Shown piece after piece: positions 16,061 through 23,525 of a stretch of 37,914 nucleotides of DNA (position 1 is its first letter; each line of letters starts with the position of its first letter). Location of the stretch: the NCBI GenBank assembly GCA_946482115.1, contig CAMLQP010000003.1, forward strand, positions 1-37,914. The letters run 5' to 3'. Source of the DNA: an uncultured Comamonadaceae bacterium. GTDB taxonomy: Bacteria; Pseudomonadota; Gammaproteobacteria; Burkholderiales; Burkholderiaceae. The position numbers were made by a program, and so were the translations under genes. The notes beneath the pieces were generated by a model that was not told where the DNA came from, did not search any database, and saw only the letters and a list, made by a program, of their open reading frames with translations.

Positions 16061-16614
16061 TCAGCGCTCCCTGTGTCGGGCACATTGATGCCGTGCTTGC
16101 TGGCCAGGCGCTTGCGCACGTAGGCGGCCACGGCGCGCACCGCCTGGTCCGTGCCCTGGTCGAACGCTGGCTCCATGTACGGGTGCGGCTGGGCGCCTGG
16201 GTGCTGGACCTGCGTCACCACCCAGCCGCCGCTGCTGTTGCCGCCGATGTCCAGCGCGCGCGCGGAGACGATGCGGATGGTGTGGGGCTTCGTGCCCTTC
16301 TCCACCCAATTCGCGTAATAGGCGTCCGCCGACCCTACCCTGCCGCCGGCCACCACGCGCGCCGTGACGCGCCCGTTTTTCAACGACACGCGAACCCGGA
16401 TGGAATCCCGAAGCAGGCCGCGGCGCCCGCCGTACAGACGTCTGTTCTTTTCGCTGGGCTCGGCCTCGGGCGCCATCGTCCGCGCCAGGTCGGCATAGAC
16501 GCGCACGCCGGCGCGCAGGGCGCCGCGCATCACGTTCGCCTCCAGGCGGGCCGGCAGCGTGTCCAGCGCCTGCTGCAGCGCGGCCAGGCCCTTCACGCTC
16601 TTGGCGTCAGCCAT
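16057..16614 (-). CDS. HK97 gp10-like neck/tail completion protein
   Basis: A 185-residue protein of the HK97 gp10 type. The typical order is visible: a helix (KGLAALQQALDTLPARLEANVMRGALRAG), then APEAEPSEKNRRLYGGRRGLLRDSIRV, then YYANWVEKGTKPHTIR, the conserved GT-containing turn, and HPYMEPAFDQ near the end. These proteins join the tail to the head connector. The gene contains one copy of the dispersed palindrome, read as NRRLY. Start ATG 16614 overlaps the upstream gene by eight bases. Confidence 0.85.
   Translation of the reverse strand: MADAKSVKGLAALQQALDTLPARLEANVMRGALRAGVRVYADLARTMAPEAEPSEKNRRLYGGRRGLLRDSIRVRVSLKNGRVTARVVAGGRVGSADAYYANWVEKGTKPHTIRIVSARALDIGGNSSGGWVVTQVQHPGAQPHPYMEPAFDQGTDQAVRAVAAYVRKRLASKHGINVPDTGSAD
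16432..16447. repeat. Dispersed 16-bp palindrome, copy 5 (inside the gp10-like gene)
   Basis: GTACAGACGTCTGTTC matches the consensus at 15 of 16 positions. The coding strand reads it as NRRLY. Confidence 0.65.
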
Positions 16615-16966
16615 GCTGCTGGTGCCCCCACTCTTCGCACGCCAGCTCCAGCTCTTGCCGCCGACCCAGTTCGGCGGTGCCGGTGATGCGCAGGATGCGG
16701 CCGCCGAAGTTGATGCGCATGGTGGTGCGGTCGATGTCGCCGCGCCAGCGCATCCTGACCTTCGTGGGCCGCACGTAGGCGGCCACGCCCTCGGCCGCGC
16801 CCGGATTCGAACCGGGCTCGGTCGATGACTCGATGACCTGGGCCCAGGCTTTCTCGCCGTGGGGGACCCAGCTGACGGTGGGCGCGTTGAAGCGCTGGTC
16901 CTTGGTCTTGACCTGGACCTCGAACTGAATGAGGCGGTCGTACTTGCCGGCAGCGATCATGGTCAC
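16607..16966 (-). CDS. Head-tail adaptor / head closure protein
   Basis: A 119-residue head closure protein of the SPP1 gp16 / HK97 gp9 kind. It has the usual start (MIAAGKYDRLIQFEV), the Trp-rich middle (SWVPHGEKAWAQV) and the strand pair GGRILRITGTAEL near the C-terminus. These proteins bind the connector and close the capsid after packaging. Start GTG 16966 gives a GTGA overlap with the upstream stop; ATG 16960 is two codons later and equally possible. Confidence 0.82.
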   Translation of the reverse strand: MTMIAAGKYDRLIQFEVQVKTKDQRFNAPTVSWVPHGEKAWAQVIESSTEPGSNPGAAEGVAAYVRPTKVRMRWRGDIDRTTMRINFGGRILRITGTAELGRRQELELACEEWGHQQHG

Positions 16967-17544
16967 ACGCCCGCGTAATTGATCCAGGGATCCAGCTTGC
17001 GGTCCGCGTAGCAGTCCGGCAGCAGGGTGACCCGGCCGGTGGCGTCCAGCGCCTCGCGCTGGGCGTAGGACGCCGCCACGGTCATCAGCATCCAGTGCCG
17101 GATCGCAGCGGGCACGTCGGTGGGCTGCGGACCGAATCCGGCGCGGAGCGTGATGGTGACGGCGTCCACCACGTCATCCGTCGCCGGCCACTCGGTGCCG
17201 TCGGCCGGCAGGAGCCAGCCGGGCGACACGCGGCGGTCCAGCACATAGGACTCGGCATCCAGCGTCTGCAGGTCGCCGGCCTGGTCGACGTACTGCACGC
17301 TGACGATCTCCAGGACTGGCGGCTTCAGCAGCTTGATCGCGCCGCACGGGAACGCGTCCAGCGTCTGCTCCCAGGTCTGCGTGATCAGCGCCAGGCGCGT
17401 GCGCGTCTCCGCTTCCTCGCGCGCGGCCGCGATGTACAGCGACAGCAGCTCATCCTCGTCCTTGCCGGGGATCTTCGACTGGGCACGCACCAGGTCCAGG
17501 CTGATCGGCTCCTGTGCCGGTTCAACGGTCTTCCGAATTGCCAT
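16963..17544 (-). CDS. Head-tail connector, HK97 gp6-like
   Basis: A 193-residue gp6-like connector. It begins with a helix (PISLDLVRAQSKIPGKDEDELLSLYIAAAREEAETRT), the typical opening of this family, followed by TQTWEQTLDAFP and KPPVLEIVSVQYVD. It ends with a helix rich in Ala, AIRHWMLMTVAASYAQREAL. These proteins form the ring below the portal. It opens the neck gene cluster (17544 to 15632). The genes upstream of it on this strand are an unusual adhesin-like cassette. Confidence 0.87.
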   Translation of the reverse strand: MAIRKTVEPAQEPISLDLVRAQSKIPGKDEDELLSLYIAAAREEAETRTRLALITQTWEQTLDAFPCGAIKLLKPPVLEIVSVQYVDQAGDLQTLDAESYVLDRRVSPGWLLPADGTEWPATDDVVDAVTITLRAGFGPQPTDVPAAIRHWMLMTVAASYAQREALDATGRVTLLPDCYADRKLDPWINYAGV

Positions 17545-17556
17545 GTCTTTTGCCTG

Positions 17557-18102
17557 CTATTGCTTGGGCCTGCGGGCACCGGCTCGCTGCAGCGGTCGGG
17601 CGCCGCCGCTGCGCAGGGACGCGCGCACCTGGCGCAACACGCCGACGATGCCGCCGCCGCCCTGCGCGTCATCGAGCGTGACATCACCGCCAAGGGTGAC
17701 GGCGCCCATCAGCGTGCCGCCCGGCTGCACGTCATCGAGCTGCACATTGCCGGACAGGCCGCTGCCCACGTTCAGCTCAATCCGGCCGATCCCCGCGCCG
17801 AAGCCAATGTCCAGCGCGCTGGGCTCACCGTCCACGATGAGCCAGAAAAGGGCGTAGTCGGACGGCGACTCGGCCGGGTAGTCGAATGCCCCATCCGCGT
17901 ACACGGTGAGGCCGGCCGCCGGCCAGCGGGTGATCGGCCCGCGCACGCGCTTGCCAGCATCGGCCGGCAGCGTGACGCAGGGGGCCAGGTAGCCAGGGCC
18001 ATCCACGCCCTCGGTCGCAAGCTGCTCGGCCAGCACGCCCAGCGCGTGCCCGCCGTAGTAGCCACCGTCCAGGCCCAGCGGGGGCGCGCCGTACACCTCC
18101 AT
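17557..18102 (-). CDS. Adhesin/decoration cassette protein A, with two repeats
   Basis: A 181-residue protein of unknown function. Residues 1-110 are a Gly/Tyr/Pro-rich beta-type domain (MEVYGAPPLGLDGGYYGGHA); residues 116-131 and 136-152 are two copies of a short repeat, consensus LxGNVxLDDVxxxGTL. The C-terminus (153-181) is very basic (RSGGARPLQRAGARRPKQ). Start ATG 18102 gives a one-base overlap with the upstream stop. It lies between capsid and connector genes, so it may be a virion surface protein. The basic tail may dock to the capsid or nucleic acid; this is speculation. Confidence 0.65.
   Translation of the reverse strand: MEVYGAPPLGLDGGYYGGHALGVLAEQLATEGVDGPGYLAPCVTLPADAGKRVRGPITRWPAAGLTVYADGAFDYPAESPSDYALFWLIVDGEPSALDIGFGAGIGRIELNVGSGLSGNVQLDDVQPGGTLMGAVTLGGDVTLDDAQGGGGIVGVLRQVRASLRSGGARPLQRAGARRPKQ
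17647..17757 (-). repeat. Two copies of the GNVxLDDV repeat (protein A)
   Basis: Encodes LSGNVQLDDVQPGGTL and LGGDVTLDDAQGGGGI. The DNA of the first copy is nearly the same as a copy in the next gene (near 18385-18425), so recent duplication or recombination between neighbours is likely. Confidence 0.7.
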
Positions 18103-19253
18103 CAGGCCGCCCCCGCCTGCCGGATCCACACGCCGGCCTTGGTGCGGTCGGTGTGCCAGGCCGCGATGACGTACCACACGCCAGGCACCAGAGCGGCACT
18201 GGTGACCACCAGGTCACCCGCACCGGTGGTCACCTGGTTGGCCAGCACCAGGACCTGGGCGGCGTCCGTCAAGCGCTGGACCGTCACGAAGGGGATGGTG
18301 ATCCCGAGCTGCGGGCCGTTGTTCTCGTTGACCACCCTGATGGTCATGGTCCCCGGAGCGAGGCCAAGGATGCCGGAGGGCATCACATCGTCCAGCTGCA
18401 CGTTGCCGGACAGGTCGCTGCCGGACGAACTGAGCGTGCCCGCGGGCAGCACGTCGTCCAGCGTGACATTGCCGGTCAGCGCGGAGACCACCGGCGCCGG
18501 CGCCAGGTCGACGCGGCGGCGCCGCACCACATCAATCTCGCCCAGCGACCAGGCGGCGCACTCCTCATCCGTCAGCACTCGCTGCCAGATGCGCGGGCGG
18601 CCGATGTAGCCCTCGTGCGGGTTGTTGCCGGCGTCGTTGGCGCCGAAGCGGAAGCCCGCAGTGGTGTTGGCGCTGAGCGCGCCCGTGGCGGCCGTGGTGT
18701 AGCGCACGCCGTTGCGCCACAGCACGTAATTGCCCACCGCGCCGTTGCCCATCCCGGCCGCCAAGGTCAGGACGAACCGATCGCAACGCAGGGATGTCGC
18801 TGAACCGATTGACGCGCTGAAGTTCGGCCCGTTGGAGCCCGACCGCGGACCAGCGATGAAGTAGGAGCTGCTGTCGCTGAAGGCCTCCAGGATCAGGAAG
18901 CCGTGCGTGCTGTTGACCGGCGGCCTGATGAACAAGATGGTGTTGTACGCGGTGCTGGCGCGCGGCTGCTGCTCCCACGCCACCGTGGTGGGTTTCGTCG
19001 CGTCCAGCGTCGCAGGCGCCGCGAAGTCGACATAGCTGCCCGTGCCGTACATCGGCCCTTCGCCGCCCAGCGGGCTGGCCGCGCGCCCCGTACCTGTACG
19101 CACGCCGAACTTCTGGCTCACCAGGTCGAACTTCGTCGTGCCGACGTTGGCGCCAGCGAACAGCAGCCCCGCCATCAGGGGCGACCGCTCATCCAGGCGC
19201 GGTAGTCGCGTGCCGAAGCGGTCCGGGGTGCGCCTGCGCGCTGCCGTGCTCAT
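18102..19253 (-). CDS. Adhesin/decoration cassette protein B, LamG-like domain plus repeats
   Basis: A 383-residue protein. Residues about 25-245 have the strand order of a LamG/concanavalin-like jelly roll: STAYNTILFIRPPVNSTHGFLILEAFSDSS, then GNYVLWRNGVRYTTAATG, and YIGRPRIWQRVLTDEECAAWSLGE, the typical closing helix of phage and bacterial LamG modules. Residues 258-275 and 280-297 are two GNVxLDDV repeats, and a C-terminal beta domain follows (about 300-383). LamG domains bind sugars or proteins, so a host or surface-adhesion role is plausible. Start ATG 19253. Being in the head region, it may sit on the capsid. Confidence 0.75.
   Translation of the reverse strand: MSTAARRRTPDRFGTRLPRLDERSPLMAGLLFAGANVGTTKFDLVSQKFGVRTGTGRAASPLGGEGPMYGTGSYVDFAAPATLDATKPTTVAWEQQPRASTAYNTILFIRPPVNSTHGFLILEAFSDSSSYFIAGPRSGSNGPNFSASIGSATSLRCDRFVLTLAAGMGNGAVGNYVLWRNGVRYTTAATGALSANTTAGFRFGANDAGNNPHEGYIGRPRIWQRVLTDEECAAWSLGEIDVVRRRRVDLAPAPVVSALTGNVTLDDVLPAGTLSSSGSDLSGNVQLDDVMPSGILGLAPGTMTIRVVNENNGPQLGITIPFVTVQRLTDAAQVLVLANQVTTGAGDLVVTSAALVPGVWYVIAAWHTDRTKAGVWIRQAGAA
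18363..18482 (-). repeat. Two copies of the GNVxLDDV repeat (protein B)
   Basis: Encodes LTGNVTLDDVLPAGTL and LSGNVQLDDVMPSGIL, placed between the LamG-like domain and the C-terminal domain. Confidence 0.7.
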
Positions 19254-19259
19254 TGCGTG

Positions 19260-19712
19260 TTACGCAGCAATCTTGTAGGTGCGCGGCAGAGCCACGAGGT
19301 CCCACGAAGAGATCGCCTGGCCGGTGTCGTTTCGCAGGTAGTACTCAGCGAGCAGCGGCACATCCTCAGCGAAGTCACCCCGCAGCAGCAGGTACTGCGC
19401 CGACGTCACATCGTCGACCTCGAAAACACCGATGACGCGGGTGGGCCGGGCAACCTCGGGCACCGGGGCGTCATTGGTGCCCGAGATGTCCAGGGGGCGG
19501 GCAACCAGTACCAGCAGGGAGCCCTGCACCGGCGCTGCGGCGCCGAACGTGACGGTCAGAACGAACTGCACGTCGGGGTAGCCCAGCCCGTCCGTGACCA
19601 CGGAATAGTTTGCGGTCGATGCCACCAGCTGGGCCCCGGCGGCAATGGCGCCGCCACCGGTCATCAAGGCCTTTGGCGTGCCCACCGAAACGATTCGATC
19701 ACCTGTTGCCAT
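19260..19712 (-). CDS. Adhesin/decoration cassette protein C, small beta protein
   Basis: A 150-residue beta-rich protein starting MATGDRIVSVGTPKALMTGGG. The phrases DISGTNDAPVPEVARPTRVIGVFEVDDV and LAEYYLRNDTGQAISSWDL recall uncharacterised phage structural proteins that accompany fibre genes. No repeat copy or membrane span is present. Start ATG 19712; it lies six bases before gene B and twelve after gene D in the same operon. Role unknown; likely virion surface or attachment. Confidence 0.65.
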   Translation of the reverse strand: MATGDRIVSVGTPKALMTGGGAIAAGAQLVASTANYSVVTDGLGYPDVQFVLTVTFGAAAPVQGSLLVLVARPLDISGTNDAPVPEVARPTRVIGVFEVDDVTSAQYLLLRGDFAEDVPLLAEYYLRNDTGQAISSWDLVALPRTYKIAA

Positions 19713-19724
19713 TGGTCGCCTCCT

Positions 19725-21113
19725 TTAGGCGATAGCGAAGAAGTAAACCGGTTGCGTGGTTGAGAACCACGCGAAAAAGCCCTTGAGCCGGCTGCTGTAC
19801 CAGAAGCGGGTCATCAGGCCATCAGCCGGCGACACCGGCGGGACGACGGTGTTGCCCGGGTCGACGGGAATGACGGTGCGCGCCCAAGGGAGCGAGGTGT
19901 TATCGCTCGTCGGCTCGATGACCGTGATCTCGGTCGTGAGGCTCGTCTGCTGATACACCGCGACGGCACCACGCGGGCCGTAGTCCGGGCACCAGCAGGC
20001 ACCGAAGCCGTCGACGGATGAACGGATTGCAAAGCCCGCGCTGCGGGCGCCGGTGACCGTGGGCACCTGCTGATTCGTGGCACCCGCGCCGACGCGCCAT
20101 ACGCCAGCCACGTCGCCACGCGAGACCGCGACCACCGACCGCAGCGGGCCGCCGGCATAGACGATCTGGTCGCCGAAGTACGGCGTGATCGTGTGCTGGT
20201 CGATCAGCTGGCAGTCCCACGGACCGGAGGCAGTCGGCGTGACTTTGAAAAGCCCCGCGTCCGTGGACTTGTTCGTGATCCACAGGACGCCGCCGTCCGT
20301 GTCCGGGTCCCAGCAGTTCATCCCCGCGCCGGAACCGGACACCGCGCCCGCGCCCGTGAACGCGGTGTAGTCGAGCACCAGGTCATTGGTGCCGTCCGGG
20401 TTGGCGCGGCGAATCTGGCGGATGTTGCCGTTGCCACTGTAGTGGACGCTCGACATCCGCGTTAGGTAGTCCCCCTTGCCCAGCCCATCAGCGCGACCGG
20501 GAATGTGGATTACATGCGCGTAGGTGTGGCTCGCGCGCAGGCGCCCGTCGCTGTAGCACGCGGTGAAGTCGAGGCCATCACCGACCGTGGTGATGGCGGG
20601 GCCCGGCAATGCGCCCGAGGGCGCCCACAGCATGCGCATGCTGGGGCTGTTTGCGCCGAACGCGCAGCCGTAGCCCTCATTGCCGCCGTAGTCCGTGTGC
20701 CCACCGCCATTGATCAAGCGGGCTTCGAGCAGGGACTCATCCCAGACGGTCCCCACCCACGCGCTCATGATGCCCGCGGTCATGCCGCGGGTGCGCCAGT
20801 CCGCGCCTGCCGGCGTGATGAGGTTGAGCCCGGCCTGCAGGTCTTCCAGCTTGCTGCTGGTCGCAATCCCCCACGTGAACGGCGCAATCGCAGCGCGCCA
20901 GGTCGGCCAGACGTGACCTTCCAGCGTGCCCGCCGCGACGGCCGGATCCAGTAGCACATTGCCGGCCAGGGCGGATTCCTGCACGCCCAACGTGCCGGCC
21001 GCGATGGCGGCGGCCAAGGTCACGGCGCCACTCAGGCGGCCGCCTGGGAAACGGCCGCCGTGAATGGGCTGCCCCGTGCCCACGTTGTATCGCAGGTGCA
21101 CCGGCATTGCCAC
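19725..21113 (-). CDS. Adhesin/decoration cassette protein D, beta-propeller-like with N-terminal repeats
   Basis: A 462-residue protein. Residues 26-43 and 48-65 are two copies of the short repeat (LSGAVTLAAAIAAGTL, LAGNVLLDPAVAAGTL). The rest looks like a beta-propeller: repeated Trp/Gly strands with GGGHTDYGGNEGYGCAF near 136, MNCWDPDTDGGVLWITNKS near 260 and SSRLKGFFAWFS near the end, reminiscent of galactose-oxidase or Kelch-type blades. Such domains bind or cut carbohydrates in phage spikes. No catalytic residue can be named from sequence. The repeats at the N-terminus may be the virion anchor. Confidence 0.7.
   Translation of the reverse strand: MAMPVHLRYNVGTGQPIHGGRFPGGRLSGAVTLAAAIAAGTLGVQESALAGNVLLDPAVAAGTLEGHVWPTWRAAIAPFTWGIATSSKLEDLQAGLNLITPAGADWRTRGMTAGIMSAWVGTVWDESLLEARLINGGGHTDYGGNEGYGCAFGANSPSMRMLWAPSGALPGPAITTVGDGLDFTACYSDGRLRASHTYAHVIHIPGRADGLGKGDYLTRMSSVHYSGNGNIRQIRRANPDGTNDLVLDYTAFTGAGAVSGSGAGMNCWDPDTDGGVLWITNKSTDAGLFKVTPTASGPWDCQLIDQHTITPYFGDQIVYAGGPLRSVVAVSRGDVAGVWRVGAGATNQQVPTVTGARSAGFAIRSSVDGFGACWCPDYGPRGAVAVYQQTSLTTEITVIEPTSDNTSLPWARTVIPVDPGNTVVPPVSPADGLMTRFWYSSRLKGFFAWFSTTQPVYFFAIA
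20919..21038 (-). repeat. Two copies of the GNVxLDDV-type repeat (protein D)
   Basis: Encodes LSGAVTLAAAIAAGTL and LAGNVLLDPAVAAGTL near the N-terminus of the beta-propeller-like protein. They are more divergent than the copies in A and B but keep the G-V-L...GTL frame and the spacing of about 22 residues. Confidence 0.6.
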
Positions 21114-21127
21114 GCGTATCTCCCGCG

Positions 21128-21673
21128 TTACTGGTTGCCGTCGGTCATCGTCAGGCCGGTGACGGTGACGTTTTGCCCCGTGACCACCGTGCCGTTGAAC
21201 GTCACGTTCCCCGCGCCGGCGCCGATGTCGTTGTCCGCCACCGCCGTGCCGCCGGACGTGGAGTAGCGGATGAATGTCGGCGTGCCGCTGACGTGCAATG
21301 AGTTGTTCTGCGTCACGCTGCCGATGGTCAACACGCCGTTGGAGACGGTGCCCGCAGTGGCGCCCAGCTGCAGCGTGGCCAGCAGCGTGCCGGTCGGTGT
21401 GCCCAGGTCAGCGGGGCGGGTGCCGCTGTAGATCTTGATCGTGCCATTGCTCAGCAGCGAATTGATCGCTTCGAGGCGCGCATTGCGCGCCGCGGTGCTG
21501 AACTCCAGCGCGGCATCGGCCGTTGACGGCGCAATGGCGGTGATGCCGATCGCGACCGCGGCCGCAGGCGCGCCGAGGCGCAGCGCGGTGGTTGGCAGGA
21601 CGGACAGCAGCGCCAGCAAGCCGGCGACGAACAGCGCGCCGAGCTGCTTGCGCAGGTGATCGAAGGTCTTCAT
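21128..21673 (-). CDS. Adhesin/decoration cassette protein E, with hydrophobic N-terminus
   Basis: A 181-residue protein. Residues about 58-181 (STAARNARLEAINSLLSNGTIKIYSG, then TGTLLATLQL, then GTPTFIRYSTSGGTAVADN) match a phage structural domain I have seen without a known function. Residues about 10-55 form two hydrophobic stretches, which is unusual for that domain and resembles a signal or membrane anchor. Start ATG 21673 has AGGAG upstream. It is the first gene of the cassette after the hairpin at 21695. It could be a virion protein that contacts membranes, or a true exported protein. Confidence 0.65.
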   Translation of the reverse strand: MKTFDHLRKQLGALFVAGLLALLSVLPTTALRLGAPAAAVAIGITAIAPSTADAALEFSTAARNARLEAINSLLSNGTIKIYSGTRPADLGTPTGTLLATLQLGATAGTVSNGVLTIGSVTQNNSLHVSGTPTFIRYSTSGGTAVADNDIGAGAGNVTFNGTVVTGQNVTVTGLTMTDGNQ

Positions 21674-21694
21674 GTGGGGTGGCTCCTGAAAGAC

Positions 21695-21720
21695 CGAGGG
21701 GCGCCGATTGGCGCCCCTCG
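21695..21720 (-). terminator. Strong hairpin between head genes and adhesin cassette (terminator-like)
   Basis: Eleven-base perfect stem CGAGGGGCGCC / GGCGCCCCTCG with a four-base loop. On the minus strand the following sequence is GTCTTTC, a weak T tract. It separates the capsid pair (ending 21744) from gene E (starting 21673). Confidence 0.55.
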
Positions 21721-21743
21721 TGGGTGGTGATGCAGGCGGCGCG

Positions 21744-22097
21744 TCAGCCCAGCGCGGCCAGCTCGTCGAAGCGAGCCTTCAACGCGGCCAGCTTCGCGTC
21801 CAGCGCGGCCGCGGTGGCCTCGTCCGTGGCCTTGGCCTTCAGGTCATCGAGCTGGGCGGCCTCGATGCGCAGCGCGTCCATTTCGGCCTGGCGCTGTTCG
21901 GCCGCCACCGTAATGGCGCTGCGAACGACCTGCGCGCCCTGCTGCCTGGCGTAGGCCACGGCTTCCTTGTGCGGATCGACGGAGCCGTCCTTGGCAAGCT
22001 GCTTGATCAGCTCCGCGTCGGCTTCCAGGACTTGGCCTGCCTTCAGGCCATGGGCGCCCACGTCACACAGGACGCGAGCAAATGCGAGCTTGGACAT
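21744..22097 (-). CDS. Hypothetical head-region protein
   Basis: A 117-residue protein starting MSKLAFARVLCDVGAHGL, with a long Ala/Lys/Asp-rich helix at the C-terminus (about 60-117) that is probably a coiled coil. It follows the major capsid gene by 86 bases (22098-22183), a gap that holds a perfect copy of the dispersed palindrome. Position suggests a head accessory or decoration protein; the family was not recognised. Start ATG 22097 is the only good one. Confidence 0.65.
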   Translation of the reverse strand: MSKLAFARVLCDVGAHGLKAGQVLEADAELIKQLAKDGSVDPHKEAVAYARQQGAQVVRSAITVAAEQRQAEMDALRIEAAQLDDLKAKATDEATAAALDAKLAALKARFDELAALG

Positions 22098-22145
22098 GGG
22101 GATTGGTCCTTGTCGGTGGGAGGATGGGGAGAGAGACGGAGGAAG

Positions 22146-22161
22146 GTGCAGGCGTCTGCAC
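22146..22161. repeat. Dispersed 16-bp palindrome, copy 6 (perfect match)
   Basis: GTGCAGGCGTCTGCAC, 16 of 16 to the consensus, in the gap between the capsid gene (ends 22184) and the next gene (starts 22097). Confidence 0.75.
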
Positions 22162-22183
22162 CCTCCCCCACCGCAGGCCTGGA

Positions 22184-23455
22184 TCAGGTGGCCGAGTTGG
22201 CGTAGTGCTTGACCGCGCCGCCGGCGTCGACCAGGTTGCCGCCCATGCGTTCGAAGGCGACGAAACCGACCTGGCCGAGCGTGGTGAACGCGCTGTCCGT
22301 CATGCGGAACATCGTCAGATCCATCACCTTCCGAATGATGTACTTCTTGAAGTCGCCGAACAGGATCGACTTGGCATTGGCGGCCATCGCCGGCACGTCG
22401 TCATTGATGGCGATTTCCTTGCCCATCAGGCGATCCGGTGCGCCACCCGGGTTGCCTTGCTCGTAGCCCGGCACGAAGATGGGGCGGCCCTCACTGTCCT
22501 TGATCTTGCGCAGGACCTTGAGCGACGAGTCCGCGAACATCCAGCGCGCAGCCGCACGATAGGCGCGGTTCACGGAGTGCTCCAGGTCCACCAAGTCGTC
22601 ATAGATGACGGTCAACGTTTGGCCCGTGGTGCCAGTCTTACCGACCGCCGAGCCCGTGACGATGCCGCGCGGCTGACCGGTGCCGGTCCCGATCGTCCAG
22701 TGCTTGTTCGTGATGCGGCCCAGGCGCACGGCCAGCACCCCCATCACGTAGGCCTCAATGTCCAGGAAAGAGTCCTGGATCAGCTCCCAGGGCAGGGCGA
22801 TCTTCTTGCTGCTGTACTTGTAGGTGTCCAGCACCGTGTTCCCGAAACCAGTGTCAGCACCGGTGGCGCCGGTGTTCTGCCCGACGATCTCGCCCTCTTC
22901 CGCGGTGGCGTCCGCGGTGGGGAAGTTCATGGAGGCGCCGCTGGCGGTGTTGATCACGCTCGCCACGCCCAGCATGCCGCCGTAGGCCTTCATGGCCTCC
23001 TCCAGCGACCGCATGTATTCGGTGGCAGTGGTGTAGCCGCCTTCGGCGGGCGTCGTGGTGCTCATCGCGCCCTGCGGACGGACGCCCATCGCCTGGCGGA
23101 TATCCTCGGTCTGCCGCCCGAACATCTCGGTCCGCTGCTGCTCGGTCAGCGCCGCAACGCCGCCGATCAGGTACGCGCGCAGCGCCTTGCTGTGCTCGCT
23201 CTGGCGCGCCGGATCACGGGTGGACTCGTCGCGGACCCGGTTCAGCAGGTTGTCGGTCTGCTCGCTGGCCAGCTGCGCCAGGCGCGTTTCGCGCTTGATC
23301 TCGTCGTCGATCGCTTCGATCTCGGCCAGCATGGCGTCCAGGCGATCGACGTCTTCCTTCGGCATGCGCTTGTCCGCCGGGTACTTCGCGTTCAGTTCGT
23401 TGGCGTCCTTCGCCTTGGCGTTGCGACGCTCGCGCAGTTGAGCGAGTTTGCTCAT
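22184..23455 (-). CDS. Major capsid protein, HK97 fold
   Basis: A 423-residue HK97-type major capsid protein. The first 105 residues form a charged helical delta domain (AQLRERRNAKAKDANELNAKYP, ending near SKALRAYLIGG), which serves as internal scaffold and is normally cut off by the head protease. The mature shell domain follows: GGYTTATEYMRSLEEAMKAYGG, VLDTYKYSSKKIALPWELIQDSFLDIEAYV, NKHWTIGTGTGQPRGI and the C-terminal A-domain strands. Start ATG 23455 is clear. A textbook terminator lies just upstream. Confidence 0.95.
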   Translation of the reverse strand: MSKLAQLRERRNAKAKDANELNAKYPADKRMPKEDVDRLDAMLAEIEAIDDEIKRETRLAQLASEQTDNLLNRVRDESTRDPARQSEHSKALRAYLIGGVAALTEQQRTEMFGRQTEDIRQAMGVRPQGAMSTTTPAEGGYTTATEYMRSLEEAMKAYGGMLGVASVINTASGASMNFPTADATAEEGEIVGQNTGATGADTGFGNTVLDTYKYSSKKIALPWELIQDSFLDIEAYVMGVLAVRLGRITNKHWTIGTGTGQPRGIVTGSAVGKTGTTGQTLTVIYDDLVDLEHSVNRAYRAAARWMFADSSLKVLRKIKDSEGRPIFVPGYEQGNPGGAPDRLMGKEIAINDDVPAMAANAKSILFGDFKKYIIRKVMDLTMFRMTDSAFTTLGQVGFVAFERMGGNLVDAGGAVKHYANSAT

Positions 23456-23478
23456 GGTGTGGTCCTTTCGGTGGTGTC

Positions 23479-23504
23479 AAAGAAAAGGCCCGCCGAAGCG
23501 GGCC
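23479..23504 (-). terminator. Intrinsic terminator before the major capsid gene
   Basis: On the minus strand: seven-base stem GGCCCGC / GCGGGCC with a TTCG tetraloop, followed by TTTTCTTTG. This is a canonical rho-independent terminator. It lies in the 70-base gap between the protease (ends 23526) and the capsid gene (starts 23455). Confidence 0.8.
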
Positions 23505-23525
23505 TGGCTCGGTCGCGCGAGGGCG

